Shown here piece after piece: positions 22,889 to 34,549 of a stretch of 64,000 nucleotides of DNA. This DNA comes from Globomyces pollinis-pini (Eukaryota > Chytridiomycota > Chytridiomycetes > Rhizophydiales > Globomycetaceae), in NCBI GenBank assembly GCA_025399215.1, contig MU621091.1, positions 1 through 64,000 of the forward strand, written 5' to 3'. Each line of letters opens with the position of its first letter. The first letter of the stretch is position 1. The notes beneath the pieces were generated by a model. The model did no database searches. It was not told the origin of the DNA and saw nothing but the letters and a program-made list of their open reading frames with translations. The translations under genes were made by a program, and so were the position numbers.

Positions 22889-24066
22889 ATGTCTTTAGAG
22901 CAACATACCACCATTAGAAGACCAGATAAGCAAACAATTGTGGTGAAGCTTATCACGCACAATGATACAATTGAGCGTGTCCTTCAAGAAAGAATTGGTA
23001 TAAAATTGGGTAGACAGGTAAAGTCACCACAAGATAAAGCATTGGGGCAATTGGTTTCAGCAGAGGCAGAAAATCAGGAAGCTAGACAAACTAATGATAC
23101 TACTCCAATGAATCCAGCATTACCTGGAGATTTAATTCCTTCTCAATTCGCAAATTCTGTTGAACCAAATGAGAAATACGAGATACCAGTCGAAGAGAAG
23201 AATTCGACAGAAGCAGTGTGGTTCAAAAGTAAAGTCGTCAGTCGATCTCATGCTGAATTTTGGTTAAAAGATGGTCAGGTAACGAAGACTACAAATTAAC
23301 AACAGATTTATCTTCGGGATGTTGGTAGCTCTTCTGGAACATTTTTGAATAAGTTACGATTAAGTCCTGCGAACAAAATGTCTCGCCCATATCCAATTCG
23401 AGATGGAGATATTGTACAACTTGGAGTTGATTATCAAAGCAGAACTGAAGGTAGATATAGCTCTACGATTAAACTTTAGAAATATATAAAGCTGTAGAAA
23501 TGAAAGTCTCTATTGAGATGAATGCATCCCAAGCTAAGAGGCAACAACAAATTCCAATGAGATTTAAAGCAGCACTATTTCTGCTTTTGATGGCAACGAA
23601 TCCATATGCAACTCAACAGCCAGAAGATCCAAAGCAAGATACTTCCGTGGACTGTTGTATCTGTATCTCTTCCATTGGACCATTCCAAGCTTTATTTATT
23701 GCGCCATGCTCTCATTGCTTTCACTACAAATGTATTCAACACGTTTTAAGGGAGTCTATTATGTTCCCATGCCCAGTTTGTCGACAAATTGCCAACTTGG
23801 ATGCTTCAGTTTCCATGGAGAGTTTGGTAGAAAATCCTAAAGATCATAAATGGCCAGATATGTGCCGATCCCATTCTAGCCTTGAAGATGTAGATATGGA
23901 AGCTTCTGGTCATTTTGAAAATACTTCTCGACCAGTCTTTGGAATGCAACTAGGGGAAATGAACAAAAATAGGATGGATGAACGCGAGATTCAAAATTCA
24001 ACACTTCCGACCCAAGCACTTTTACAACCTAACTTTGATCTGGGAGGAGACATTGACTTGGATTAA
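22889..24066 (+). CDS. FHA-RING ubiquitin ligase (Dma1/Dma2/CHFR-like)
   Basis: E3 ligase linking phospho-Thr recognition to ubiquitination; Dma proteins act in mitotic-checkpoint and septin control. The FHA domain contains KLGRQ near residue 45, an inserted Gln/Asn/Pro-rich loop, then FKSKVVSRSHAEFW, and after an intron IYLRDVGSSSGTFLNK and YPIRDGDIVQLGVDYQ. These are the canonical GR, SRxHAE and SSxGT FHA motifs. A helical linker (EIYKAVEMKVSIEMNAS) is followed by the RING: CCICISSIGPFQALFIAPC, SHCFHYKCIQ and FPCPVCR. The C-terminal tail is acidic (GGDIDLD). The FHA to helix to RING-H2 order is exactly that of yeast Dma proteins. Two short introns. Confidence 0.9.
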
Positions 24067-24134
24067 TACTTTATGATAAATGTCAAATTATATTGTTGTT
24101 TTATATTTGTTTTCTTTTCCATTTTGTATTGCAA

Positions 24135-24386
24135 ATGAGTGGAAACTTTCTAACACCATACATTAATTGGTTCCAAAAGCAACCAATTCTGGTGAAGCAA
24201 AGTATAGGATTTATAGCAGGTCTGGTGTTAGCTACTTCAATTCTATTTATGGAAAAACATCGAAGGTTTAAATTCAAACGGTCCAAGGGGAAAACAGGAA
24301 AGGGAGCCATAGCTAGAAAAAAGAAGAGACGAGGACCATGGAGACCTTCCTTGCAACCTAAAAGTCCTTTATTGTCTAGAAGATAA
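24135..24386 (+). CDS. small basic single-pass membrane protein, unrecognised
   Basis: 83 residues in one exon. MSGNFLTPYINWFQKQPILV is followed by a hydrophobic segment (IGFIAGLVLATSILFM) and a strongly basic tail (KFKRSKGKTGKGAIARKKKR) ending SPLLSRR. By the positive-inside rule the C terminus faces the cytosol or matrix. No known family is recognised. The frame has no earlier ATG. Its place between two confident genes on the same strand with normal spacing supports it as real. Confidence 0.55.
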   Translation: MSGNFLTPYINWFQKQPILVKQSIGFIAGLVLATSILFMEKHRRFKFKRSKGKTGKGAIARKKKRRGPWRPSLQPKSPLLSRR

Positions 24387-24549
24387 TATAATTACCTATT
24401 TATTTTTATATATATATCTAGACATCTGAATTTACTTTTAAGGATTTTTAAGAGCTTCTATGGTTTGATAGTTTGATATGCTGAAATAGGACTGAACTCA
24501 TCTGTGTGATCAAACTTTCTTGAAAACTTGTATACCAACACCCATTACA

Positions 24550-27500
24550 ATGAAGTCTTCCAGCAAACCAAAGCAATTAATAGTCAAAGATTCAACATTT
24601 TATCAGACTCTAGCAGTTCCTTTTGAGCATCCAGTTACTTCTCTTAGTATTTCACCTCTGGGAAGAGAAGCAGTTTTGGCAGCCAAACGAGGATTGTACA
24701 TCATTGATTTAGAAAATCCGTACGAAACTCCATGGATGCTACAACATATTTCGAAATGGGATGTTGCTGATGTTCAATGGAATCCGTAGATCTTTGATTA
24801 CAATTAACGTTAGATAGGCATGTATCAAGAAATTCTTGGATTGCGTCCACTTCTAATCAAAAAGCATTAATTTGGAATATCACAAGGCAGAATCAGGATA
24901 CTGTAAATTCTTCCCCAATCGAGTTTATCTTGAACAAACATTTACGTGCAATTTCCGATATCAATTGGTCTCCATTTTTACCAGAAACATTAGCAACTTG
25001 TTCATACGATGCATATGGTACTACGATTAATTAATTAGTAGTTCATTTGTGGGATTTAAGACAAAAACCGGATAAACCCACTTCTTCGTTCTGTGGTTGG
25101 AATGGTTTGAATTATTAGTTGTTTAATATTAGCGGGGGCTACTCAAGTGAAGTTTAACCGACTTAATGAGTGGATACTTGCATCATCGCATGATACAGAT
25201 GTACGTATTTGGGATACCCGCAAAGGATCACAGCCAACTACATTAATAACTGGTATAAATCCAATATTAACGTTAGCCCATATGACAAAGATTTATGGAA
25301 TTGATTGGAGCAGGAAGAATGAGGAAGAGATCTTAACCTGCAGGTACTATGACGTTATTAATAGGTTAGCCAAGACAAACTGGTCAAACTGTGGAATATT
25401 AACCAGTCGCGAACATGTCAAGCCACTATTGAAACGTCTAGTCCATGTTGGAGGGCAAGGTTTACACCATTTGGCAATGGAATCGTGACAATGTCTCAGA
25501 GAAAAGATAATCGACTATATATGTGGAATAGGGATCATCATGAACAGCCTGTCTATACGTTTGAAGGTCACAAAGATTTGCCAACAGAGTTTGTTTGGAG
25601 ATATAAACGTGACACTGCTTATGCTTCTGAAAACACTGATGAATATCAATTAGTGACTTGGTCAAAAGACATGCATTTGCGCCTTTGGCCTATAAGCAGA
25701 GAAACTGTTAGGGTATGATTTCAAATGCTCATGTAGGCCGTCTCCCATCCTCCATTATTATTTGACCCCTCGGATAATTCCGAACTTTCTCCATCGTTGC
25801 CTATAAATATGCATTCACCTTCTCATCAATATACAAGCGTTTTTAGAGTAAGTTCGGAACCTCAAATGTACAGTACTAAGCAATTGGAATCACCAAAGTT
25901 GGACTCTGCTGGATCTGGACCAGAGTCACTCTCTGTACAGGGTATGCAACCAAGATCTTCGGAAGTCACCACCAATAAACTTGGCGACCCATCCTTAGAA
26001 TCCGAACTTAATCACATATCAGTTTTGTTTCCTGGTGTGTATATTGATCGAGTAAACTTGCGATTTAACAAGTAGTCCAACATAGTAGAACGATCTTGTA
26101 CTATCCGATTAGAAAGGCCAAGCGATTCTTCAAACCCAGCAGCAGTTTCAAAAGCACCAGTACTCTTTCAAGTAGATGTTACATTTCCTGTTACATATCC
26201 TTCCATGCCAGCACTGTTCAATATACAAAAAACATGGATGATGTCAATGTTAAACAGAACGTATCTATCAAGCAAATTAGTTCAGATTTCCAAATCATTT
26301 GCTCAGAAAGGATTGCCATGTCTGGAACCAATTATAAAATATCTGTTGGGTACATCTGGAAACCAAATGCCTGTCCCTTCCATAAAGCAGCCTAGCAGCT
26401 TAAATAGTGACGCCAATGAAAATAACTACACGCCAGAAATGGATCGTACGTATGTTACTGCAACAGAGTTTCAAGCAAATCACTTGACCAATGATTTATC
26501 ACCGTCGGATGATTCTAGCTCAAATGAAGATGAAATTGTTAATCCGATTGCACAGCAGTTTTACAAAGACAATTATGATAAAGAATCAAATAATGTTCCA
26601 TTTCCTTGCCTTTGTGGAGCACGTTTTTCGCCAACAGGTATATCTATAGATTTTAATATGTCCAAAGGAAAATTAGTTCACTTCTTCTCTCCATTGCCCC
26701 ATCCAGCTTCATCAAAGTTTACTTCGTATAGTTTAACGAATCGAAACCAACGACCAGTTTTGCAAACAGAAAGTTTTGAAACTCAACCAAAAACTTATCC
26801 ACTTTATGAAAGATATAGAAATTTTGTTTTGGCCAAATGCCCTCGAATTCAACTTGGAAGTAATGTTGCATCCAGTCAGAATGAAAGCACTTCTTTGGAG
26901 TTAAAAATCAGAGAAGAATTGCCTAATAGTGATCGTCGCCTCGATTATTGGTTAGATGATGAAGATATCGAGGAAGAAATTCCTAGCTTGTATTGGAGAC
27001 CAAAAGTATACTTTTCTATACTCACTTTCAGCCGTCTTTACCACCTCAATCAAAAAACATCCAAACAACTGATTTTTTGGCCCGTTTATCAGCCTTTAAT
27101 AAGATATCCATGATTCAACCATCGAATCCCAAAGACGGTCGGAGGAATTCCTTGACTATACCGACTGGAGGAGAAAAGTTTAAAAAAAATTCCGCACTCT
27201 CTGTAGTGACAACTGGATTTAATCCTACACCACCATCCGATATAGTTCATTCTACGGTAAGTGTAGTCCCGCCTCCAATTCCAATGAATCGAAGAAAATC
27301 TCTCAGTGCTTTTGGTGGACGTCACACTTCAGAAACTGGCAGCTGGAGTGATGTTTCAGATGCACTTGGTAACTTTTAGTTTGATTGAATCAACAGGGAT
27401 TCCATTTCGTGATAAAGCTGCAATGAGTCCACCAGTCAATAAATTGACTTTTCCAACAGTGAAATTCGAGTCTGATTCATCATCAAGAATGAAGAATATT

Positions 27501-28743
27501 CTTGGTGGTTTAAAAATGCCATCAAGTTTACATGGACTGTCAGAAACAGTGGGTGAAACACAAAAGTCAATAGGTTCACCCAAAACGGGTGGGGTCACCA
27601 TCTCAGAAGAGCATCCAGGTATATACTGTATCTAAATCAAGGTTATGGAACAATTGTGTACGTCAGCAGTTTAGATCACTTGTTTTTAGTGAATGAAGAT
27701 CTTGCCAAAAAATACATGTAATCTTTTCAGATACTTTAATATTCCTTTTAGATTAAAGTCATCTTCAAGAAAAAAAACATGCCAATTGAATGGCCAATTA
27801 GCTGCTAGACTTGGTAAATACAACCATGAGCGGATATGGAAGATGGCTGAAATCATTGTGGATTCTTTTGATACTATAGTGACTGGTCAGAAGATTGTCC
27901 TTAATGCTTCAAACTACTCTTCTAATATGGCCAAGAAAATGTATTAAATTTCTTATTTTAATGTATAGATTATATTATCTTGAAAGTCAAGGGGACTTTC
28001 AAACACTTACTATCCTATTATCAATTTTTTGTTCAACCAATCCAGTTTCAAAAGCTACTTGTAACGTAAAGGAACTAGTTTTGCGATTTCCAAAATCGTA
28101 TTTCACGTCATCTGTAGCTCTTGGCTATAAAGGAGTTGACTTTAGGTTACCAATTGAGGCGCCACCATTCAATCCCAAATCTACTCGTTCTAAATTGTGT
28201 AAAAGTTTAAAATCACCATTATCAAATTCATACAATTCATATGTGATGGATAAGAGTAATAAAACACCAACTATTCCACGACCAAAATATGAACTGTCAA
28301 ATAGTGTACCCTCAAGTCAATCAGCAAACATGATAGTTACACTTTTGGATGAACAATTTGTTGAACAGATGCGGTATCAGGTTCGAATTTATGCAGATTA
28401 TCTTTATAATCTTGGATTGTTGGAACAACGAGCTTACGTTTTAAAAATCACAAATACAGTGATAAATCGGACAGAAAAACAAAGGAATGATAATCGATTT
28501 AAGAATCATACACAATTCCAAGTGATTTGTCCTTGTGGAATACCATTGAATGATTGTCCAAAATGTACTTCAATGACTCATACGACTTGTATTATCTGTC
28601 GACTTCCATGTAGAGGAATTAGTACATTCTGCCTTCGTTGTCTTCATGGTGGACATGCTAAATGTATGCGAAAGTGGTTCGAGGTGTCTGACTCTGTCGG
28701 TTGTGCAACAGGATGTAACTGTGAATGTTTGGAGATTTCGTAA
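24550..28743 (+). CDS. WDR59/Mtc5 (Sea3), SEACAT/GATOR2 subunit
   Basis: Scaffold subunit of the vacuole-associated complex that relays amino-acid status to TORC1. Domain order is diagnostic. First comes an N-terminal WD40 propeller (24550 to about 25715: DVADVQWNP, ISDINWSPFLPETLATCSYD, LASSHDTDVRIWDTRKGSQP, LVTWSKDMHLRLWPIS). Next is an RWD domain (about 25990-26370: LESELNHISVLFPGVYIDRV, VDVTFPVTYPSMPALFNI). Then a long Ser-rich linker containing CGARFSPTG, and finally a C-terminal Cys/His zinc domain (CPCGIPLNDCPKC, TCIICRLPC, FCLRCLHGGHAKCMRKWF, CATGCNCECLE). At least ten short introns. The ATG at 24550 is chosen because the only upstream in-frame start is TTG. It signals in the same nutrient network as the arginase gene at 46.7 kb, but no operon relation is implied. 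Confidence 0.9.
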
Positions 28744-28833
28744 TGTATATATTTTCAATAAAAACAAATGTCTTGACTATAGCTAAATCCTTTTAAATCA
28801 GTTGGGTTGAGTATGGAATGGAAATAGGATTTC

Positions 28834-29360
28834 TTATGATTTTTTAAAGGCAGCCAATATTTCACCGTTGAGTTGCAAAAGAGCTTCATCATGTTCAGTA
28901 AAAAGTTGTTCCATGAAGTTTGCAGGAGGGGGTACAATTGTTCCATCCTCATTTAATCTGCCAGTAGCTTTCAAAGCTTTTATTTCGATTTGAGATAAGA
29001 ATCTTCCACCAGGACCTCTTGGTCTTCTTACAGCATGTTTATGCCTTGATTCATGAGTATAAGTCTAATTAATTAGTAATTTTATAGTTACTTTTTCATT
29101 TAATTTAGCTTGATGAGCTTGTTCCCATTTAGTTCTAGCTTCTCTTCTTCTTAAAATTCTGTGATATTGTCTTGCATTAACATATAATGGTTCATCATAA
29201 CCGGGTAATAATATTTGTTGAGGTTGATTTTCTTGATGAGTTTCTTGGTTATTATTAGTATTTTGTTGAATATTTGAGAGCTAAGAGTGAGAGTAATTTT
29301 GAATACGAAAGGGTATAATGATAAATCTAATCCTTGATTAACTTGTTTGTCTTTAGACAT
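28834..29360 (-). CDS. HAP2: NF-YA/HAP2 subunit of the CCAAT-binding complex
   Basis: Transcription factor subunit that binds CCAAT. Three exons. MSKDKQVNQGLDLSLYPF is followed by a 26-nt intron (GTATTCAAAA..CTTAG). A Gln/Asn-rich stretch (QETHQENQPQQ) leads to LPGYDEPLYVNARQYHRILR and RREARTKWEQAHQAKLNEK. A 27-nt intron follows, then TYTHESRHKHAVRRPRGPGG and RFLSQIEIKAL. The A1 helix (VNARQYHRILRRREAR) recruits NF-YB/NF-YC. The A2 region, with HESRHKHAxRRPRGxGGRFL, contacts DNA; all key residues are intact. The linker between A1 and A2 is a little longer than usual. A C-terminal extension ends LAAFKKS, stop at 28834-28836. Divergent from RPB2 with a 212-bp shared upstream region. Confidence 0.92.
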
Positions 29361-29421
29361 GAAAAGAGTTAAAAAAATTACTGTTTGTTACAAGTTCATT
29401 AATACTAAAAATTTACTACAG

Positions 29422-29497
29422 TACTACTACTTAGTACAACAGTACTACCAATTGATTTACTACCAATTACTACCTATTGATTTACTTAGTAGTAGTA
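29422..29497. promoter_or_regulatory. inverted repeats and TACTACC words in the NF-YA/RPB2 divergent promoter
   Basis: TACTACTACTTAGTA (29422-29436) and its approximate reverse complement (29484-29497) flank several copies of ACTACCAATT/ACTACCTATT. The cluster fills the 212-bp gap between two divergently transcribed genes. A regulatory role is inferred from position; a simple-sequence origin is also possible. Confidence 0.35.
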
Positions 29498-29572
29498 GGT
29501 AGTATTGATTAGTGATCAATGGTTGAAAAGCCACAACTTTTAATTTTTTATGTGTTTTTCTTACCCATCATA

Positions 29573-32500
29573 ATGGATGAATTTGGTATCTCAAAATTAT
29601 TAATCTAAAAGATGATGAATTTCAACAAGATGAGATCACGCAAGTAGATTGTTGGACTGTCATCTCTTCCTTCTTTGCTGAAAAAGGTCTAGTAGGTCAA
29701 CAAATCGATTCTTTTGATGAATTTATTCAAAATACAATGCAAGAAATTGTCGATGATGATTGTAAAATTGTACATCAAACTACTGCTCAACATACGGGCT
29801 TAGATGATGATGTTACGGTATACTTACTAAACTCTTACTTTATCAGCGACAATATACTATCAATTTTGGTCAGATTTACTTGAGTAAAGCAACAAATACA
29901 GAATCAGATGGTAGCACACAGAGTTTGTTCCCTCATGAGGCTAGATTGAGGAATTTAACGTATAACTCATGTTTTTTAAATTTCTAGTTATGCTGCACCA
30001 TTATTCGTTGATATGCAAAAAGAAATTAGGGTTGCTGATCCAAAACATCCTTCCAACATGGATGCTTCAAACTTACAAGATATGGTTTGGGAAGTGGAAG
30101 AGGCTGATACCGAGTTCACCAAAGTGTTCATCGGAAAAGTCCCTATTATGCTTCGTTCCTCATATTGTGTACTATATGAATTAGAAGATGAAAAGTTGGA
30201 ACAAGTTGGGGAATGTCCATATGATCAGGTATTGTCATTCAACTAAAATTTTTACAGGGTGGTTATTTTGTTATCAACGGTTCAGAAAAGGTTTTAATTG
30301 CTCAAGAACGAATGTCAACAAATCATGTTTATGTGTTTGCCAAATCTCAACCTTCAACATACTCATTCAGTTGTGAAATTAGAAGTCAAATGGAGAGAGG
30401 ATCAAAGCTTGCTTCACCTTTGTTCATGAAAATGATGGCCTCCAAAACTGGAGAGAAAAGCGGAGCTGGACAATGTATCAGAACATCATTACCCTACATT
30501 AAAGTTGATATTCCTATTGTCATTGTCTTCAGGGCTCTAGGTATTGTTGCTGACAGAGATGTATTGGAACATATATGCTATGACTTTGAGGATTATGAAA
30601 TGCTTGGGCTGCTTAAGCCTTGTATTGAGGAAGCGTTTGTCATTCAAGGACAAGAAGTCGCATTGGATTTCATTGGTAAAAGAGGAACCACCGTGGGTGT
30701 TACAAAAGAGCGTCGTATCAAGTACATATTTTCATCTAATACCAGGTATGCAAGTGATATTCTGCAGAAAGAAATGTTACCACATGTCGGCATTAAAGCA
30801 CATACAGAAACCAGAAAGGCATATTTCTTTGGCTATATGATTCATCGTTTACTTCTTTCAGCACTGGATCGTAGAGAGACTGACGATCGAGATCATTTTG
30901 GTAAAAAACGTTTGGATCTTGCTGGTCCATTGTTAGGAGGATTGTTCAGAATGTTATTTAGAAAACTAACCAAAGACGTTAGTAGATACCTTCAAAAATC
31001 AATGGATTCTAATCGGGAATTTAATTTAAATTTAGCGGTTAAAGCCACCACTATAACCAATGGTTTGAAATACTCACTCGCAACTGGAAATTGGGGTGAT
31101 CAAAAAAAGTTTATGCAGGCTCGTGCAGGTGTTAGTCAAGTATTGAATAGATATACATTCGCATCCACGTTGTCTCATTTACGTAGATTAAATACCCCTA
31201 TTGGTCGAGATGGTATGCAATGGCAAATCTCATTTTAGGTAAACTTGCAAAACCCCGTCAATTACACAATACCCATTGGGGAATGGTATGTCCTGCCGAA
31301 ACTCCAGAAGGGCAATCTTGTGGTCTTGTAAAAAATCTGTCAATGATGGCAACAATTACTGTGGGTTCCTCATCGCGTCCCGTTATCGAATTCTTGGAGG
31401 AATGGACAATGGAAAACTTAGAAGAAGTCAGTCCTTCAAGTATCCCAGATGCAACCAAAGTTTTCTTAAATGGTGTCTGGGTAGGAATTCATCGTTTCCC
31501 GGACGATTTGGTGAAGAATTTACGAAATTTACGTCGTACTTGTGACGTGTCATCTGAAGTATCTGTGGTGCGGGATGTGAGAGATAAAGAATTAAGAATT
31601 TATACTGACCCTGGCCGTATTTGCCGATCTCTGTTTGTTGTTACCCCAGAACAAAGATTAGTCTTGACCAAAAAGCATGTTACTATGTTGGCCACCAAGG
31701 TAATTGTTACAGTACATTAAAGAGTAAAGGAAATGGAATGGACTGATTTATTGATGATGGGGATTGTAGAATATATTGATACTGAAGAAGAGGAAACTAT
31801 TATGATTGTTATGACCCCTGAAGATCTAAGTGATGCTAGAGCGCAAGCTGAAGGAATGCAGATTGCACCTCAAGGAGAACATCAACGTTTAAAATCTGCT
31901 GTGTATACCAGAAACTACTCACATTGTGAAATTCATCCAAGTATGATATTGGGAATTTGTGCTAGTATCATTCCGTTCCCAGATCACAACCAGGTATATT
32001 ATTTTATGATTGATAGTAGTCGCCTCGTAATGTATATCAGTCTGCTATGGGTAAACAAGCGATGGGGGCTTTCTTGACCAACTTTCAGCTTCGAATGGAT
32101 ACAATGTCCAATATATTGTTTTACCCGCAAAAACCATTGGCCACCACACACACTATGCAGTATATGCATTTTGGTGAACTTCCAGCTGGGCAGAACGTTA
32201 TTGTTGCTATCGCTTGTTATACTGGATATAATCAAGAAGATTCCCTTATTATGAATCAGTCTTCGATTGATAGAGGAATGTTTAGATCATTGTACTACAG
32301 AGTATATTTGGATCAAGAGAAAAAAGCGGGTATAAAGGATAATGAAGTTCTTGAAAAGCCAACCAGAGAAACAACGCTTCGAATGAAACATGGAACCTAT
32401 GACAAATTGGAAGATGATGGTTTAATTGCGCCTGGAGTGCGAGTTTCTGGAGAAGATATTATTATTGGAAAAACCGTACCTATACCGGAGGATACAGTAG

Positions 32501-33513
32501 AATTGGGTCAACGAACCCTTACTCACTCAAAACGTGATGCTTCAACACCATTAAAGTCCACTGAAAATGGTATTGTTGATCAAGTGATGTTGACAACTAA
32601 CTCTGATGGTTTCAAATTTGTTAAAGTGAGAATTCGATCCATTCGTATTCCACAAATGGGTGATAAATTTGCGGTATCTTACTATACAACCTAATTATTT
32701 AGTCTCGTCACGGACAAAAAGGTACTGTGGGTATTACGTATCGTACAGAAGATATGCCGTTTACTGCTGACGGTATTACTCCTGATCTGATCATCAACCC
32801 CCACGCTATTCCGTCCCGTATGACTATCGGGCATTTAGTTGAATGTTTGCTTTCAAAGGTTTTACTGCATCTTCGTTAATGTCTTCAGGTTTCTACTTTC
32901 ACTGGTAATGATGGTGATGCAACTCCTTTCACCGACGTCACTGTGGAACAAATATCGAATGAATTGGCCAGTCATGGCTATCAGCGAAGAGGTTTTGAAG
33001 TTTTATACAATGGCCATACTGGTAGAAAATTGAATGCTCAAATTTACACTGGCCCAACATATTATCAACGATTAAAGCATATGGTGGATGATAAAATTCA
33101 CAGGTTTGCTGGTTTTTTAACTCTTTAGTCGTGCAAGAGGTCCGGTGCAAATCTTGACCCGTCAACCTGTATCTGGTCGTTCTAGAGATGGTGGTTTGAG
33201 ATTTGGAGAAATGGAACGTGATTGTATGATATCACACGGTGCAGCCAATTTCTTGAAGGTTTGAAAGATATATTTAACTAATTGTTAGGAACGTTTGTTT
33301 GATGCCTCAGATGCATACAGAATTCACGTTTGTGATTTGTGTGGTTTAATGGCGGTTGCACATTTAAAACGTTCCGCTTTTGAATGCCGAGCATGTCGTA
33401 ACAAAACACAAATATCTCAAATTCATATTCCGTATGCATGTAAATTGCTCTTTCAAGAATTGATGGCCATGAACATTGCACCACGTCTTATGGTTAACCC
33501 TGTAGACATGTAA
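29573..33513 (+). CDS. RPB2: RNA polymerase II second-largest subunit
   Basis: Catalytic-core subunit of Pol II. Exon 1 is only 13 nt (MDEF), followed by a 26-nt intron. The N terminus reads [20 protein letters not shown] and [20 protein letters not shown]. Family blocks in order are [95 protein letters not shown] (joined over a 26-nt intron), [37 protein letters not shown] and [12 protein letters not shown]. The C-terminal zinc site has [13 protein letters not shown] and CRACRN, and the protein ends [10 protein letters not shown]. About 1,200 residues, as expected; the Pol II version is indicated by the N terminus and clamp residues. Many short introns. Confidence 0.97.
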
Positions 33514-33654
33514 AATCACTCTAATAATGTCGGATTTTATCCCCAATAAAAACTATTTACATGCGATATCATTTTAATACGCCTAAATATCCTGAAACCA
33601 ACACTTTTTGCAATCGCGCTGTTTTTCGGGTGACCAATTTCTTTCACTTGTAAA

Positions 33655-34503
33655 ATGACTCCAACAATTGCTATTACTGGCGTAACTGGTCAATTAGGAA
33701 GTGCTGTTGCATTAAAATTATCAGAATTGAACATTCCTTTGGTATTATTGGCACGTACTCCATCTAAAGTAGTCAACTTGCCCAATTCCGTAGTTCGTCA
33801 AGTATCTTATGGAAATAGTGCTGAAGCTATTCAAGCTTTAAATGGAATCAAAACTCTTTTTATGGTTTCTGCAGCAGAAGATCTAGCAAGAGTTGAACAA
33901 CATCGAACTTTTATTGAAGCTGCTGTTAAAGCAGGTGTTGAACATATTATCTATACCTCATTTTATAATGCTAGTGCAACTGCTGAATTTCATTTAGCTA
34001 GGGATCATTTTGCAACTGAAGAAATCATTAAAGGATTTAATTGGAAATATACATTGATTCGAAATAATTTCTATATGGATGGATTAGAATCATTTGGAGG
34101 TGACAGAAGAGTGATTGCAGGTCCTGCACATAATGGTAAAGTATCATGTATCAGTCGTAGTGATATTATTAAAGTCATTGTTAAAGTGATTCAAAATCTT
34201 GATCATCACATTAACAAAACTTATAGTCTTACTGGACCATGTAACTATAGTCTTTCAGAAATTGCATCGTTAATCACGACTATATCTGGAAATCCAATCA
34301 CATACAAGAATGAAACTATGGAAGAGGCTTATGAATCTCGTTCGATTTATAAAGTTGAAAAGTGGGTGGTTGATTCTTGGATTAGTACTTATGTGGCAAT
34401 GGCAAAAGGTGAATGTGATGGGTTATCTGATGATGTCGAAAAGATTACTGGCGAAAAACCAATTACTTATGAAGTATTTTTGAATTCAATCTATAAAAAA
34501 TAA
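33655..34503 (+). CDS. NmrA-like NAD(P)H-dependent reductase (QOR2/YtfG-type atypical SDR)
   Basis: Single-exon 282-residue protein. The Rossmann motif is TIAITGVTGQLGSAVALKL (TGxTGxxG, the NmrA/atypical-SDR version). The strand ending TLFMVSAAED is followed by AGVEHIIYTSFYNAS. The catalytic-region Tyr and Lys of classical SDRs are absent, as expected in this group. YTLIRNNFYMDGLESF is typical of QOR2/NmrA-like proteins. The C-terminal part (YSLTGPCNYSLSEIASLITT) fits the substrate domain. Likely a quinone or redox-sensing NADPH oxidoreductase; substrate unknown. It has no intron although most neighbours of this size do, and it resembles bacterial QOR2-type proteins, so bacterial origin is possible but unproven. 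Confidence 0.8.
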   Translation: MTPTIAITGVTGQLGSAVALKLSELNIPLVLLARTPSKVVNLPNSVVRQVSYGNSAEAIQALNGIKTLFMVSAAEDLARVEQHRTFIEAAVKAGVEHIIYTSFYNASATAEFHLARDHFATEEIIKGFNWKYTLIRNNFYMDGLESFGGDRRVIAGPAHNGKVSCISRSDIIKVIVKVIQNLDHHINKTYSLTGPCNYSLSEIASLITTISGNPITYKNETMEEAYESRSIYKVEKWVVDSWISTYVAMAKGECDGLSDDVEKITGEKPITYEVFLNSIYKK

Positions 34504-34549
34504 AACCTTTTTTAATGAAATTCTTGATGATATCCATATAGAATACAAC

